In this document: positions 57,804 to 64,000 of the stretch, piece by piece | Layout of the letters: each line of letters begins with the position of its first letter | Numbering within the stretch: position 1 is the stretch's first letter | Assembly (NCBI GenBank): GCA_934597725.1 | Contig: CAKTSK010000008.1 | Coordinates: 15,169 to 79,168 of the forward strand | DNA from: an uncultured Eubacteriales bacterium | GTDB lineage: Bacteria; Bacillota; Clostridia; Oscillospirales; Oscillospiraceae | Direction: 5' to 3' | Length of the DNA stretch: 64,000 bases | Made by a program: the position numbers and the translations under genes | Notes under the pieces: model-generated | What the model was told of the DNA's origin: nothing | Databases searched by the model: none | The model's input: the letters and a program-made list of their open reading frames with translations, nothing else

Positions 57804-60269
57804 TTATGCGTCCAGATATTGTGCATGGAAGCGATGCAGCAGCGCCGCCAGCTGCGCCCGGGTGGCCGGGCCGCCGGGGTCCAGCACGCCCTGCCCCATG
57901 CCTTTCAGCAGTCCTTCCTCCACGGCCCAGGACAATGCCTGCCGGGCATAGGCGTGGCTCTCCTTCCAGTCCAGGAACCAGCTCAGATCCCCGCTGCCCG
58001 GAAGGTCCCACTTCCGATAGGTCCCGTAGCGATACAGAATGGTGGCCAGCTGTTCCCGGGAGATCGGATCGTCGGGGCCAAAGTGGGCTGCGTCATAGCC
58101 GCTGGCGATGCCGTTCCAGGCCGCCCAGGACACCGCCGCGCTGTAATACGCCTCCGCCGGGACATCCTGGAAGGGGGACCACTTGGCCCCCTCGGGACTG
58201 CCCTCCATCCGGTAGAGGATGGTCACCAGCATCCCCCGGGTACAGAGGTTGTGGGGCGAGAAGGTAAAGGAGCGGGTCCCGTCCATCAGACCTTGCCGGT
58301 AGACATAGTTCACATCCTCATAGTACCAGTCCACGCCGCCCACATCCAGGAAGGGCAGTTCCTTCGGCGGCTCCGGCTTCTGGGGCTCCACCGGTTTCTC
58401 CGGCTCTTTGGGTTTTTCTGCAAATGAGGCGGAGACCGTCACCTCCTGGTCCGGCATGGTGAAGGTGTGCCTGCCATTTTCTTCCTGCCACAGGGCCATG
58501 GTCTTGCCCTGGCTTCTGACCGTCAGCTTTTCCAGCACATAGCCCTTCGCCGGGGTGGTCGTGAGGATCACTTCCTCCCCCGCCCTGGCCTTCCGGCAGT
58601 CTGCGGTAACGGTGCCGTTCTCGGTCTGGCGGATGGTGATGGCATGGATAAGGTCAGGCTCGGGCGTCGGTTCGGGTTTCTTCTCCTCGTCGGGGTCCTT
58701 CCCCTTCTCTACCACCAGGGTCCCGCTAAAACAGGTGACCTGGCTGTGGTAGTTGCCGCCAGCGGGGACCACTGCCCCGGAGGCCAGGATGGATATTCGC
58801 CCTTCCTGGGTCATGTCAGGGTCGGGAGCATAGTAGAGCGTGGGCAGGGAGACCATTTGGTCGCCCGCAACCAAGCCCTTGATCGTATAGTCTGTGTGGT
58901 CTAGGGCAGGGGCTGGGTCTCCGACTTTTGCAGTCTTGTTCTTAACCTGGATGATCACCGTGGCGGGTTGGATCGTCACCTCAATGGGATTGGCTTTGAC
59001 CGGCTTATACCGGTCGTCCCCGGCTTTCTCCGCGCAGACCAGCACCTTGCCCGCCTGGGTCGCGGTGAGCATTCCCTGCTGGTCGATGGTGGCCCAGCCC
59101 CAATCGTCCCGTTCTTTTATCGAAAACTTCACCTCGCCGTTCCCTTTCCCGCCGGTGGTTTTCAGACGGACGGACTCCCCATAGGTCATGGTGCGGGGAC
59201 ATTCGATGGAAAAATTCCCTTGGTCCTCTGTTGTGTGCGGCGGGGGTGGATCTTCCGGGTCTCCTCCGTCCCCCTTGTCGTTCGGGTCCTCGGGGTCGGT
59301 GACATCGGGGTCGGTGGGGTTCTGGGATTCCTTGTCAACTACTTTGACGGCAAACGTTATCGCTCCCGAAGCATATTCCTCATCCCCATCTCTATTTTCA
59401 TCTTTTTTCTCTACGATTACATTTACTCTAAAACTGCATTTTTTCTCTCCAACAGTCAATATGCTGCCGGATAGAATGCAACCACCTTCTTTTGCTATAT
59501 CCTCATCATTTTCCTCAATCGAGAATGTCGCTGTCTCCTTCCACGGCTCTGGTATATATTCCTTCAAGTTTCGCTCGTGTTTTTTAGCAACTTCTATTGG
59601 CACTGGGTTATTTCGTAATTCTTCCGGCAACTGTTTTGCCGTAATTTGTCCAATATGAAATATCTTATCTACGGCCCCAGTTACTGTATAGTTTCTTCCT
59701 TCTGGTCCGCTAATAACAATGTCTTCTTTATGAATGGTAACTATCTTTTCATTACCCATGTACGGATCATCATATGTAGCCTTAATCCTGCTAGTAATCT
59801 TTCTTGCAGGTAATGATGGAGGAAGTGCAGGGAGCGAAACTTTAACCTCTAGCGTTCCATCTTTGGTTCCATCATATTCTTTTAAGCAGGTAACTCCGCT
59901 ATCGAAATCAAATTTATCAACTTTTAACGGACGTGGAATAATTTCAAATGTTTTTTCTATCACTCCAACATAACCGTTTTTTCCAGTTATTGTAACTGTT
60001 GCTATCCCAGCATTAACATTATTTTGATAAGATACCGTATAATCGACATCTTTTTTAAGCTGTTTATCTAAAACCTTTACTGTAATGTTAGGTTCAATGG
60101 GATTTCCCATATAGATATATGGTTGTTTACCTGAAATAGCAACACTAACCCCCTCCCCTTCCAAACTGGTGGCCTCTCCGGCCGCTGCAACCGGCAAGAC
60201 GCCCACCATCCCCCACAACACACAAGCAACCAAGAACAAACACACGCCTCTTTTTCGTCCCGTTTTCAT
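57804..60269 (-). CDS. Large SLH surface protein with mosaic base composition
   Basis: An 821-residue exported protein. Residues 1-30 are a signal peptide (ending PVAAAG). Residues about 38-110 form an Ig-like/YDG-type repeat (TVSYQNNVNAGIATVTITGKNGYVG), and similar beta domains continue to about 310. A Pro/Asp/Glu linker follows (DPDVTDPEDPNDKGDGGDPED, about 315-345). Bacterial Ig-like segments come next, then an InlB-like repeat (TENGTVTADCRKARAGEEVILTTTPAKGYVLEKLTV) and three SLH repeats from about 645. The DNA for roughly residues 35-310 is AT-rich, the rest GC-rich, suggesting recombination. AAGGAGGA precedes the ATG. Confidence 0.88.
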   Translation of the reverse strand: MKTGRKRGVCLFLVACVLWGMVGVLPVAAAGEATSLEGEGVSVAISGKQPYIYMGNPIEPNITVKVLDKQLKKDVDYTVSYQNNVNAGIATVTITGKNGYVGVIEKTFEIIPRPLKVDKFDFDSGVTCLKEYDGTKDGTLEVKVSLPALPPSLPARKITSRIKATYDDPYMGNEKIVTIHKEDIVISGPEGRNYTVTGAVDKIFHIGQITAKQLPEELRNNPVPIEVAKKHERNLKEYIPEPWKETATFSIEENDEDIAKEGGCILSGSILTVGEKKCSFRVNVIVEKKDENRDGDEEYASGAITFAVKVVDKESQNPTDPDVTDPEDPNDKGDGGDPEDPPPPHTTEDQGNFSIECPRTMTYGESVRLKTTGGKGNGEVKFSIKERDDWGWATIDQQGMLTATQAGKVLVCAEKAGDDRYKPVKANPIEVTIQPATVIIQVKNKTAKVGDPAPALDHTDYTIKGLVAGDQMVSLPTLYYAPDPDMTQEGRISILASGAVVPAGGNYHSQVTCFSGTLVVEKGKDPDEEKKPEPTPEPDLIHAITIRQTENGTVTADCRKARAGEEVILTTTPAKGYVLEKLTVRSQGKTMALWQEENGRHTFTMPDQEVTVSASFAEKPKEPEKPVEPQKPEPPKELPFLDVGGVDWYYEDVNYVYRQGLMDGTRSFTFSPHNLCTRGMLVTILYRMEGSPEGAKWSPFQDVPAEAYYSAAVSWAAWNGIASGYDAAHFGPDDPISREQLATILYRYGTYRKWDLPGSGDLSWFLDWKESHAYARQALSWAVEEGLLKGMGQGVLDPGGPATRAQLAALLHRFHAQYLDA

Positions 60270-60289
60270 TGCCGGTCCTCCTTCTTTTC

Positions 60290-60307
60290 AAATCGTGTAA
60301 ACGATTT
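60290..60307. promoter_or_regulatory. Palindrome in the SLH gene leader
   Basis: AAATCGT and ACGATTT are inverted repeats around GTAA, just upstream of the ribosome-binding site of the large SLH gene. It could be an operator or a small hairpin. A TGTCGAA heptamer, like a Spo0A box, lies at 60339-60345 on the minus strand. No convincing sigma-A promoter was found. Confidence 0.4.
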
Positions 60308-60421
60308 TGTGATAATGTCTTTATATTTTAACAATTTTTTCGACATATTTCTACTTTTTTTATACACCTTTTCTTTCCCTCTCGAAAAAATCTTTGCAGG
60401 CACAATTTTCTCCCTGTCAAC

Positions 60422-60449
60422 TTGACAACACCCGGAAGGTCACTATAAT
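60422..60449 (+). promoter_or_regulatory. Consensus promoter of the exonuclease-BRCT gene
   Basis: Perfect TTGACA and TATAAT with a 16-nt spacer. The roughly 95-nt leader contains a GGCAGC/GCTGCC hairpin near 60470. Confidence 0.9.
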
Positions 60450-60551
60450 AGGAGAGGGTCTGCGCCCGGCAGCGACGCGCTGCCGCCAGCCCCCTGGACC
60501 CTGACACCGGCGGTCCCTGCAACGCTTATAGAGAACGGAGTGGTTTTTTTC

Positions 60552-61598
60552 ATGGCGCTTTCTGAAAGTCAGCCCCTTCCCCTTCCGCCCCACCAGCATG
60601 TGGATTTCGTTGCCATCGACTTTGAAACGGCCACCAGCAACCCCAACAGCGCCTGTGCCGTCGGCCTGGCCTTTGTGGTCGGCCTGGAGGTGGCCGCCAC
60701 CACCCATCACCTGATCCAGCCCCCCGGCAACCAATATGACCAGGGGAACATCAACGTCCACGGGATCTACCCCGAGGACACCTGCCATGCCCCGGATTTT
60801 CTCACCGTCTGGCGGCAGCTGCACCCCATGCTGGCGGGAAAAGCCCTCATTGCCCACAACGCCCGCTTCGATATGTCCGTCATCAAAGCTTCTCTGGCCG
60901 CCTATGGCGACCCCTATGTGCGCCAGTACGCAGACTTCAAATACATCGACAGCATCGCCATGGCCCGGGATCTGGTCCCCGGCCGGAAAAATCTGGCCGC
61001 CTGCGCTGAGGCCCTGGACATCGACCTGAAACGCCACCACAACGCCGAGTGCGACGCCGTGGCCTGCGCCCAGATCGCCATTGCCTGCATCAAAGCCAAC
61101 CGCTGCCTGAACCTGGGCGAGTTCTGTTTCTCCCAGCCCCATGTACGCATCCAGGAGCTGACCGACCTGCCCCTGCGCCAGCCAAAGCCCCCGGCAGCGG
61201 CCCACAAGCCGGCCCGCTACCGCGCCCCGGTCCACACCAAGGATCTGCGGCCCCAGGTGACCTTTTTCGATCCCCACCACCCCTTTTATCAGAAATCCCT
61301 GGTCTTTACCGGCGAGCTGTCCATCGACCGCCAGGAGGCCATGCAGCGGGCGGTGAACGTGGGGGCCGTGATCAAGACCGCCGTCTCCCGCCGGACCGAT
61401 TACCTCATCGTAGGCCGGCAGTACGACGGCCCCGGCGGACGGGCCACCACCAGCAACAAAGAGCTCAAAGCCCGGGCCATCCTGGCCGAGGGAAAAAGCA
61501 ACCTCCGCCTGCTCAACGAGCGGGAATTTTTCCGCCTGCTCCAAGGCTCTCTTCGTCAAAGCGTCCCTCTGGCCAGCCGGCCCAGCCTCGCCAAATAA
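60552..61598 (+). CDS. DEDD exonuclease with C-terminal BRCT domain
   Basis: A 348-residue protein. Residues about 17-185 are a DnaQ/polymerase III epsilon-type 3'-5' exonuclease: FVAIDFETATSN (Exo I), LIAHNARFDMSVI (Exo II) and HNAECDAVACAQIA (Exo III), with the four catalytic acids in place. A Pro-rich linker follows, then a BRCT domain (residues about 245-335; FTGELSIDRQEAMQRAVNVGAVIKTAVSRRTDYLIVG). This pairing occurs in Firmicutes and suggests a DNA repair role. The start is the ATG at 60552; a GTG at 60540 is also possible. It has a strong consensus promoter. Confidence 0.92.
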   Translation: MALSESQPLPLPPHQHVDFVAIDFETATSNPNSACAVGLAFVVGLEVAATTHHLIQPPGNQYDQGNINVHGIYPEDTCHAPDFLTVWRQLHPMLAGKALIAHNARFDMSVIKASLAAYGDPYVRQYADFKYIDSIAMARDLVPGRKNLAACAEALDIDLKRHHNAECDAVACAQIAIACIKANRCLNLGEFCFSQPHVRIQELTDLPLRQPKPPAAAHKPARYRAPVHTKDLRPQVTFFDPHHPFYQKSLVFTGELSIDRQEAMQRAVNVGAVIKTAVSRRTDYLIVGRQYDGPGGRATTSNKELKARAILAEGKSNLRLLNEREFFRLLQGSLRQSVPLASRPSLAK

Positions 61599-61649
61599 CG
61601 GGCCGGCCCAGCTCTGAAAAAAATTTTTCTATTTTTTTGGAAAAAACAC

Positions 61650-61678
61650 TTGCATTTTCGTTTGCGATGTGGTAGTAT
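61650..61678 (+). promoter_or_regulatory. Promoter of tRNA-Arg
   Basis: TTGCAT and TAGTAT with a 17-nt spacer, about 22 bases before the tRNA. Confidence 0.75.
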
Positions 61679-61699
61679 ACAAAAGCTGTCAGTTGACGC

Positions 61700-61776
61700 G
61701 CGGCAGTAGCTCAGTTGGATAGAGTAACTGGCTACGAACCAGTAGGTCGGGGGTTCGAGTCCCTCCTGCCGTACCA
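61700..61776 (+). tRNA. tRNA-Arg (anticodon ACG)
   Basis: A 77-nt cloverleaf with encoded CCA. The acceptor GCGGCAG pairs with CTGCCGT, with a G-U at the first pair. The anticodon arm is ACTGG-CTACGAA-CCAGT (anticodon ACG, A34 presumably edited to inosine). The T arm is GGGGG-TTCGAGT-CCCTC with one G-U. It has its own promoter and terminator. Confidence 0.93.
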
Positions 61777-61817
61777 GAGCCCTGAGGTCGAAAGATCTCA
61801 GGGCTCTTTGTTTTTTG
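61776..61817 (+). terminator. Terminator of tRNA-Arg
   Basis: AGAGCCCTGAG and CTCAGGGCTCT form an 11-bp stem followed by TTGTTTTTT; the stem begins at the last base of CCA. Confidence 0.9.
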
Positions 61818-61833
61818 GCATCGTTGCCGGCAT

Positions 61834-61864
61834 AAAAAAATCCCCGGTCCCAAAAGGACCGGGG
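61834..61864 (-). terminator. Terminator of the Cys-rich peptide gene
   Basis: CCCCGGTCC and GGACCGGGG with a 5-nt loop, followed by a run of seven T on the minus strand. Confidence 0.88.
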
Positions 61865-61947
61865 GCGTGCGCCGCCCCGGGGGAAGCTCCCCCGGGACAG
61901 CCGCCGGTGGGCACAGGCCCACGCCGCTGGGTTATGGTACCGCCGCC

Positions 61948-62142
61948 TCAGCAGCCGCAGTCACAACCGCAGTTGCTGCCGCAGCCGCAATTATTGCCGC
62001 AGCCGCAGTTGTTGCCGCAGCCACAATTATTGCCGCAGCCACAGCTGCCGCTGCTGCCGCAGCCGCCGCAGCAGAAGATCAGGATCAGGATCAGAATGAT
62101 CCACAGACCGTTGTTGCCACCCCAACCGTTGTTACAACACAT
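61948..62142 (-). CDS. Small Cys/Gly/Asn-rich membrane-anchored peptide
   Basis: A 64-residue peptide. It opens with MCCNNGWGGNNGLW, then one membrane helix (LWIILILILIF), then a tail of nearly perfect six-residue repeats of the form CGCGNN, about four to five copies, ending CDCGC. Seventeen or so Cys residues make the tail a candidate for metal binding or disulfide cross-linking, as in some spore-coat peptides. I recognise no family with certainty. AGGAGG lies 9 nt before the ATG and a strong terminator follows, so the gene is likely real. The repeats in DNA reflect the peptide repeats. Confidence 0.8.
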   Translation of the reverse strand: MCCNNGWGGNNGLWIILILILIFCCGGCGSSGSCGCGNNCGCGNNCGCGNNCGCGSNCGCDCGC

Positions 62143-62238
62143 AAACCATTACCTCCTGTGAGAGATGGAGACCGACTGGCGATCTCAGTTCATCTTATGC
62201 CACAGGAGCCGGGATGTGCGTGCCGCCGCAGAGATCCC

Positions 62239-62853
62239 TCAGGGACCCGGCTTTCCCCGGATGGTGAGGGTGGGCTTGCAGCACAGGTCCTCCATGTCAG
62301 ACATGGTGGCCGCCGGCAGCTTCAGCGCCCCGCCGCAGTGGGCGCAGATGAGCTCCACCGAGCTGTAGTTGACTTGCAGCTTCCAGTCCTTGCTGCCGCA
62401 GGTGCAGGAGATGCCGCCCCGGCGGCCGATGTCCCGCAGCTCGCCCAGGATCTCCTCCATCACCAGTTCATTCAGAAAGGCGCCCTGGGCGCCGGCCTCG
62501 GCCTCCAGCATGTCCACCGTCTCTTCCAGCCGCTTCATGGCGGCAAAGACCGGCTCTTTCTGGCCCACATAGCAGCAGTCCAGGCCGGAGTTGGCGCAGG
62601 AGAAGGCCAGGGTCTTTTCCTGCAAAAAGGCCGCCGTGGAACAGGAGACCGTGTGGGTCTGCTCACAGAACAGGCAGGGCACCGTCAGCCGGACCTGGTC
62701 CCCCATGAGGGACACGTCGATGGCGGACTTCCCGCAGGGGCAGGGCAGATGGCTGCCCGAAGCCGCCAGCTGAAAGGCCGACCGCTCCAGGATCACCGGC
62801 TGCCGGCAGGCAGGACAAATGAACGCGATGGTCCGCTTGGTATCTTCGATCAT
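62239..62853 (-). CDS. Multi-zinc-ribbon protein (CpXC-like)
   Basis: A 204-residue soluble protein with many CxxC/CxC pairs: FICPACRQPV, LPCPCGKSA, VPCLFCEQTH, SCANSGLDCCYVG and SCTCGSKDW...LICAHCGG. Between the last two is a helical region (AAMKRLEETVDMLEAEAGAQGAFLNELVMEEILGELRDI). The layout resembles CpXC-type zinc-ribbon proteins, but I cannot name a family firmly. GGAGGTGG precedes the ATG at 62853. It is upstream of, and in line with, the Cys-rich peptide gene, separated by about 100 nt; they may be co-transcribed. Confidence 0.82.
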   Translation of the reverse strand: MIEDTKRTIAFICPACRQPVILERSAFQLAASGSHLPCPCGKSAIDVSLMGDQVRLTVPCLFCEQTHTVSCSTAAFLQEKTLAFSCANSGLDCCYVGQKEPVFAAMKRLEETVDMLEAEAGAQGAFLNELVMEEILGELRDIGRRGGISCTCGSKDWKLQVNYSSVELICAHCGGALKLPAATMSDMEDLCCKPTLTIRGKPGP

Positions 62854-63015
62854 AAGAACCACCTCCGTGGTGAATTTCTCTCCGCTCCGGCGCGCCGGAG
62901 CCGGACAGCCCGGCACGCTCTTGCCGCGCTGTTTCCCGTCTATTATAGCACGCCCGGCCCCCAGGGAACAGAGAAACTTTTTCCCTTCCCGCATCCCGAT
63001 TTCAGGAGGAACCCT

Positions 63016-63564
63016 ATGAAACGACTGATCGCATCCGACCTCCACGGCTCCGTCCCCTTCTGCCAGAAGCTGCTGGACCTGTACCGGCAGCAGCAGGCGG
63101 CACAGCTGGTGCTGCTGGGGGACCTGGCCTATTCCGGCTCTTATGACCCTCGATACGGCTATGACCCCGACGGCGTGCTTCGCCTGCTGGAGCCGCTGGC
63201 CTCGGAGATCCTCTGGGTCGAGGGCAACTGCGACGCCGGACTGGCCGCCCGTACCTCCCGTCTGACCGGCTTCCCCGGCCACCACATCGTCCAGTGGGAG
63301 GACCGCACCGTCTTTCTCACCCACGGCCACCGGTACGGCCCCCACAATCCCCCGCCCCGGGGCAGCGCCCAGATCCTGCTCTCCGGCCACACCCATGTGC
63401 CTGCCTGGCAGTGGATGGAGGATCTTTTCTGCGCCAACCCCGGTTCGGTCTCTCTGCCGCGCGGCGGGTCTCCTCACAGCTGTCTGCTGTATGAGGAGGG
63501 GCGGTTTCAGTGGCTTACCTTGGAGGGAGATGTGTTTCACCAGGAAACTTTAGTAGAATATTAA
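63016..63564 (+). CDS. YfcE-family metallophosphoesterase
   Basis: A 182-residue calcineurin-like phosphodiesterase. Metal ligands are visible as IASDLHG (D-x-H), LVLLGDLAYSG (GD), VEGNCDAG (GNCD), FLTHGHRYG (GH) and LSGHTHVPAW (GHTH), the YfcE pattern. It likely hydrolyses phosphodiesters; the natural substrate is unknown. CAGGAGGA lies just upstream of the ATG at 63016. The last codons run into an AT-rich region with a large stem-loop (63584-63638). Confidence 0.92.
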   Translation: MKRLIASDLHGSVPFCQKLLDLYRQQQAAQLVLLGDLAYSGSYDPRYGYDPDGVLRLLEPLASEILWVEGNCDAGLAARTSRLTGFPGHHIVQWEDRTVFLTHGHRYGPHNPPPRGSAQILLSGHTHVPAWQWMEDLFCANPGSVSLPRGGSPHSCLLYEEGRFQWLTLEGDVFHQETLVEY

Positions 63565-63583
63565 AATCCATTGACAAGTGGAG

Positions 63584-63638
63584 AAATCAGCCTGTCCCCT
63601 ATCTGTACTAAACGTATCGATAGAGAGCAGGCTGATTT
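63584..63638. repeat. Two-stage stem-loop after the phosphodiesterase gene
   Basis: AAATCAGCCTG and CAGGCTGATTT form an 11-bp outer stem; CTATC (63599-63603) and GATAG (63619-63623) form an inner one. It may end transcription of the phosphodiesterase gene, though the following TTATC is a poor T-run. Confidence 0.5.
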
Positions 63639-63654
63639 TATCATCAAAAATAAC

Positions 63655-63683
63655 TTGATAATCCCCGTTAAAAATGGTACACT
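63655..63683 (+). promoter_or_regulatory. Probable promoter of the small membrane peptide gene
   Basis: TTGATA and TACACT with a 17-nt spacer, about 35 bases before the start codon, in AT-rich DNA. Confidence 0.6.
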
Positions 63684-63718
63684 TTACTAAAATAAAATGC
63701 GGGGGAGGATGGGAAACA

Positions 63719-63895
63719 ATGGAAATTATCATGGCCCTGATCACTTTTATCGCAGGAAATCTCGGTTCCGGGATTCTCGGTGGCTCCACGACTTGGCCAG
63801 ATGCAGGTGCGATCGTCGCCATCTCGGTCATGGGTGCTTTCATTTTGCACCGCCTCAAACAGAACAATAAAGAGGAAGACGAAGATGAGGAATAA
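63719..63895 (+). CDS. Small membrane peptide with acidic tail
   Basis: A 58-residue peptide with two hydrophobic stretches (IIMALITFIAGNLGSGILGG and GAIVAISVMGAFIL), a short basic segment (HRLKQ) and a strongly acidic C-terminus (KEEDEDEE). I recognise no family. It has a plausible promoter, GGAGG 10 nt upstream of the ATG, and a perfect terminator downstream, so expression is likely. Holin-like or toxin-like roles are possible guesses from size alone; type I toxins usually have basic tails, which argues against that. Confidence 0.6.
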   Translation: MEIIMALITFIAGNLGSGILGGSTTWPDAGAIVAISVMGAFILHRLKQNNKEEDEDEE

Positions 63896-63922
63896 CATCT
63901 TCTCCCCTTTCCGATTACACAG

Positions 63923-63966
63923 CAGGGCCGGCGCGGAAGCAACCCTTCCGCGCCGGCCCTGTTTTT
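63923..63966 (+). terminator. Strong terminator after the small membrane peptide gene
   Basis: A perfect 17-bp stem (CAGGGCCGGCGCGGAAG and complement) with a 5-nt loop, followed by TTTTT. Confidence 0.93.
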
Positions 63967-64000
63967 CCTTGTTTAAGGGCGCTCCATCCCGCAGGGATAG

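Noticed and set aside
61700..61776. Integration of a mobile element at tRNA-Arg
   Set aside because: Flanking genes are ordinary, there is no integrase, and no repeat of the tRNA 3' end was seen in the window.
61948..62060. Short tandem DNA repeats that could suggest a CRISPR array
   Set aside because: The period is 18 bases and in frame with the CGCGNN peptide repeats; there are no spacers and no cas genes.
63550..63942. A minus-strand open frame over the small membrane peptide gene
   Set aside because: It reads through the promoter, stem-loop and terminator of the plus-strand unit and has no ribosome-binding site or recognisable domain.

Overview
The window looks like a chromosomal segment of a GC-rich, spore-forming Clostridia, most likely an Oscillospiraceae gut anaerobe of the Flavonifractor/Lawsonibacter/Intestinimonas type. 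That placement is inference. It rests on S-layer-homology (SLH) surface proteins, sporulation genes (ytfJ, SpoIVFB-like M50 proteases), an IspH-ribosomal S1 fusion, the M50-scpA-scpB-ytfJ-dacF-rluB gene order, a membrane pyrophosphatase, and the absence of any outer-membrane gene. Most genes are strongly GC-rich. AT-rich patches stand out at about 45.79-45.96, 59.33-60.43 and 63.54-63.73 kb.

Layout. 0-3 kb: two convergent SLH surface proteins. 3-17.5 kb, mostly minus strand: yebC, the trmK-nif3 pair, a redox-disulfide protein, then rpiR-flavoprotein-cmk-plsC-ispH/S1, then the chromosome-segregation/sporulation operon (M50 protease-scpA-scpB-DUF2953-ytfJ-dacF-rluB), then a second M50 protease. 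17.5-20.4 kb: tRNA-Pro, a guanine-deaminase-like hydrolase, an AI-2E family membrane protein. 20.4-26.5 kb: a five-gene dlt-like surface-polymer modification locus. 26.6-34.8 kb: a MATE exporter, the trkA-trkH-trkH potassium system and a pyrophosphate-driven ion pump. 34.9-38.8 kb: a Fur/Zur regulator, an F420-ligase-like protein and a zinc-type ABC transporter. 38.9-40.8 kb: a PadR-HAAS operon with a palindromic operator on its own promoter. 40.8-46.2 kb: efp, an endonuclease IV-like protein, yqeG, two unrecognised proteins, rpsU. 46.3-57.6 kb: one long minus-strand housekeeping run, smc-ftsY-rph-rdgB-yhbY-nadD/yqeK-LCP-rsfS-leuS. 57.8-60.3 kb: a large mosaic SLH protein. 60.4-64 kb: exonuclease-BRCT, tRNA-Arg, small Cys-rich and zinc-ribbon proteins, a phosphodiesterase and a small acidic membrane peptide.

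The least ordinary locus is the dlt-like cluster (20500-26476). An adenylating enzyme, a GNAT acyltransferase, a carrier protein and an MBOAT acyltransferase precede a single protein that fuses a DltD/SGNH-like half to a PgaB/IcaB-type polysaccharide deacetylase. This suggests coupled aminoacylation and de-N-acetylation of one surface glycan. Other points for a second look are a highly structured leader RNA upstream of an unknown lipoprotein (45.6-45.77 kb), an intact internal ribosome-binding site inside the ispH-S1 fusion, an apparent CTG start for a short SMC, tandem trkH copies, and palindromic operators on the fur and padR promoters.

Starts were chosen by ribosome-binding-site spacing, family length and overlap with neighbours. 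All statements on homology come from reading motifs by eye; no search was run.
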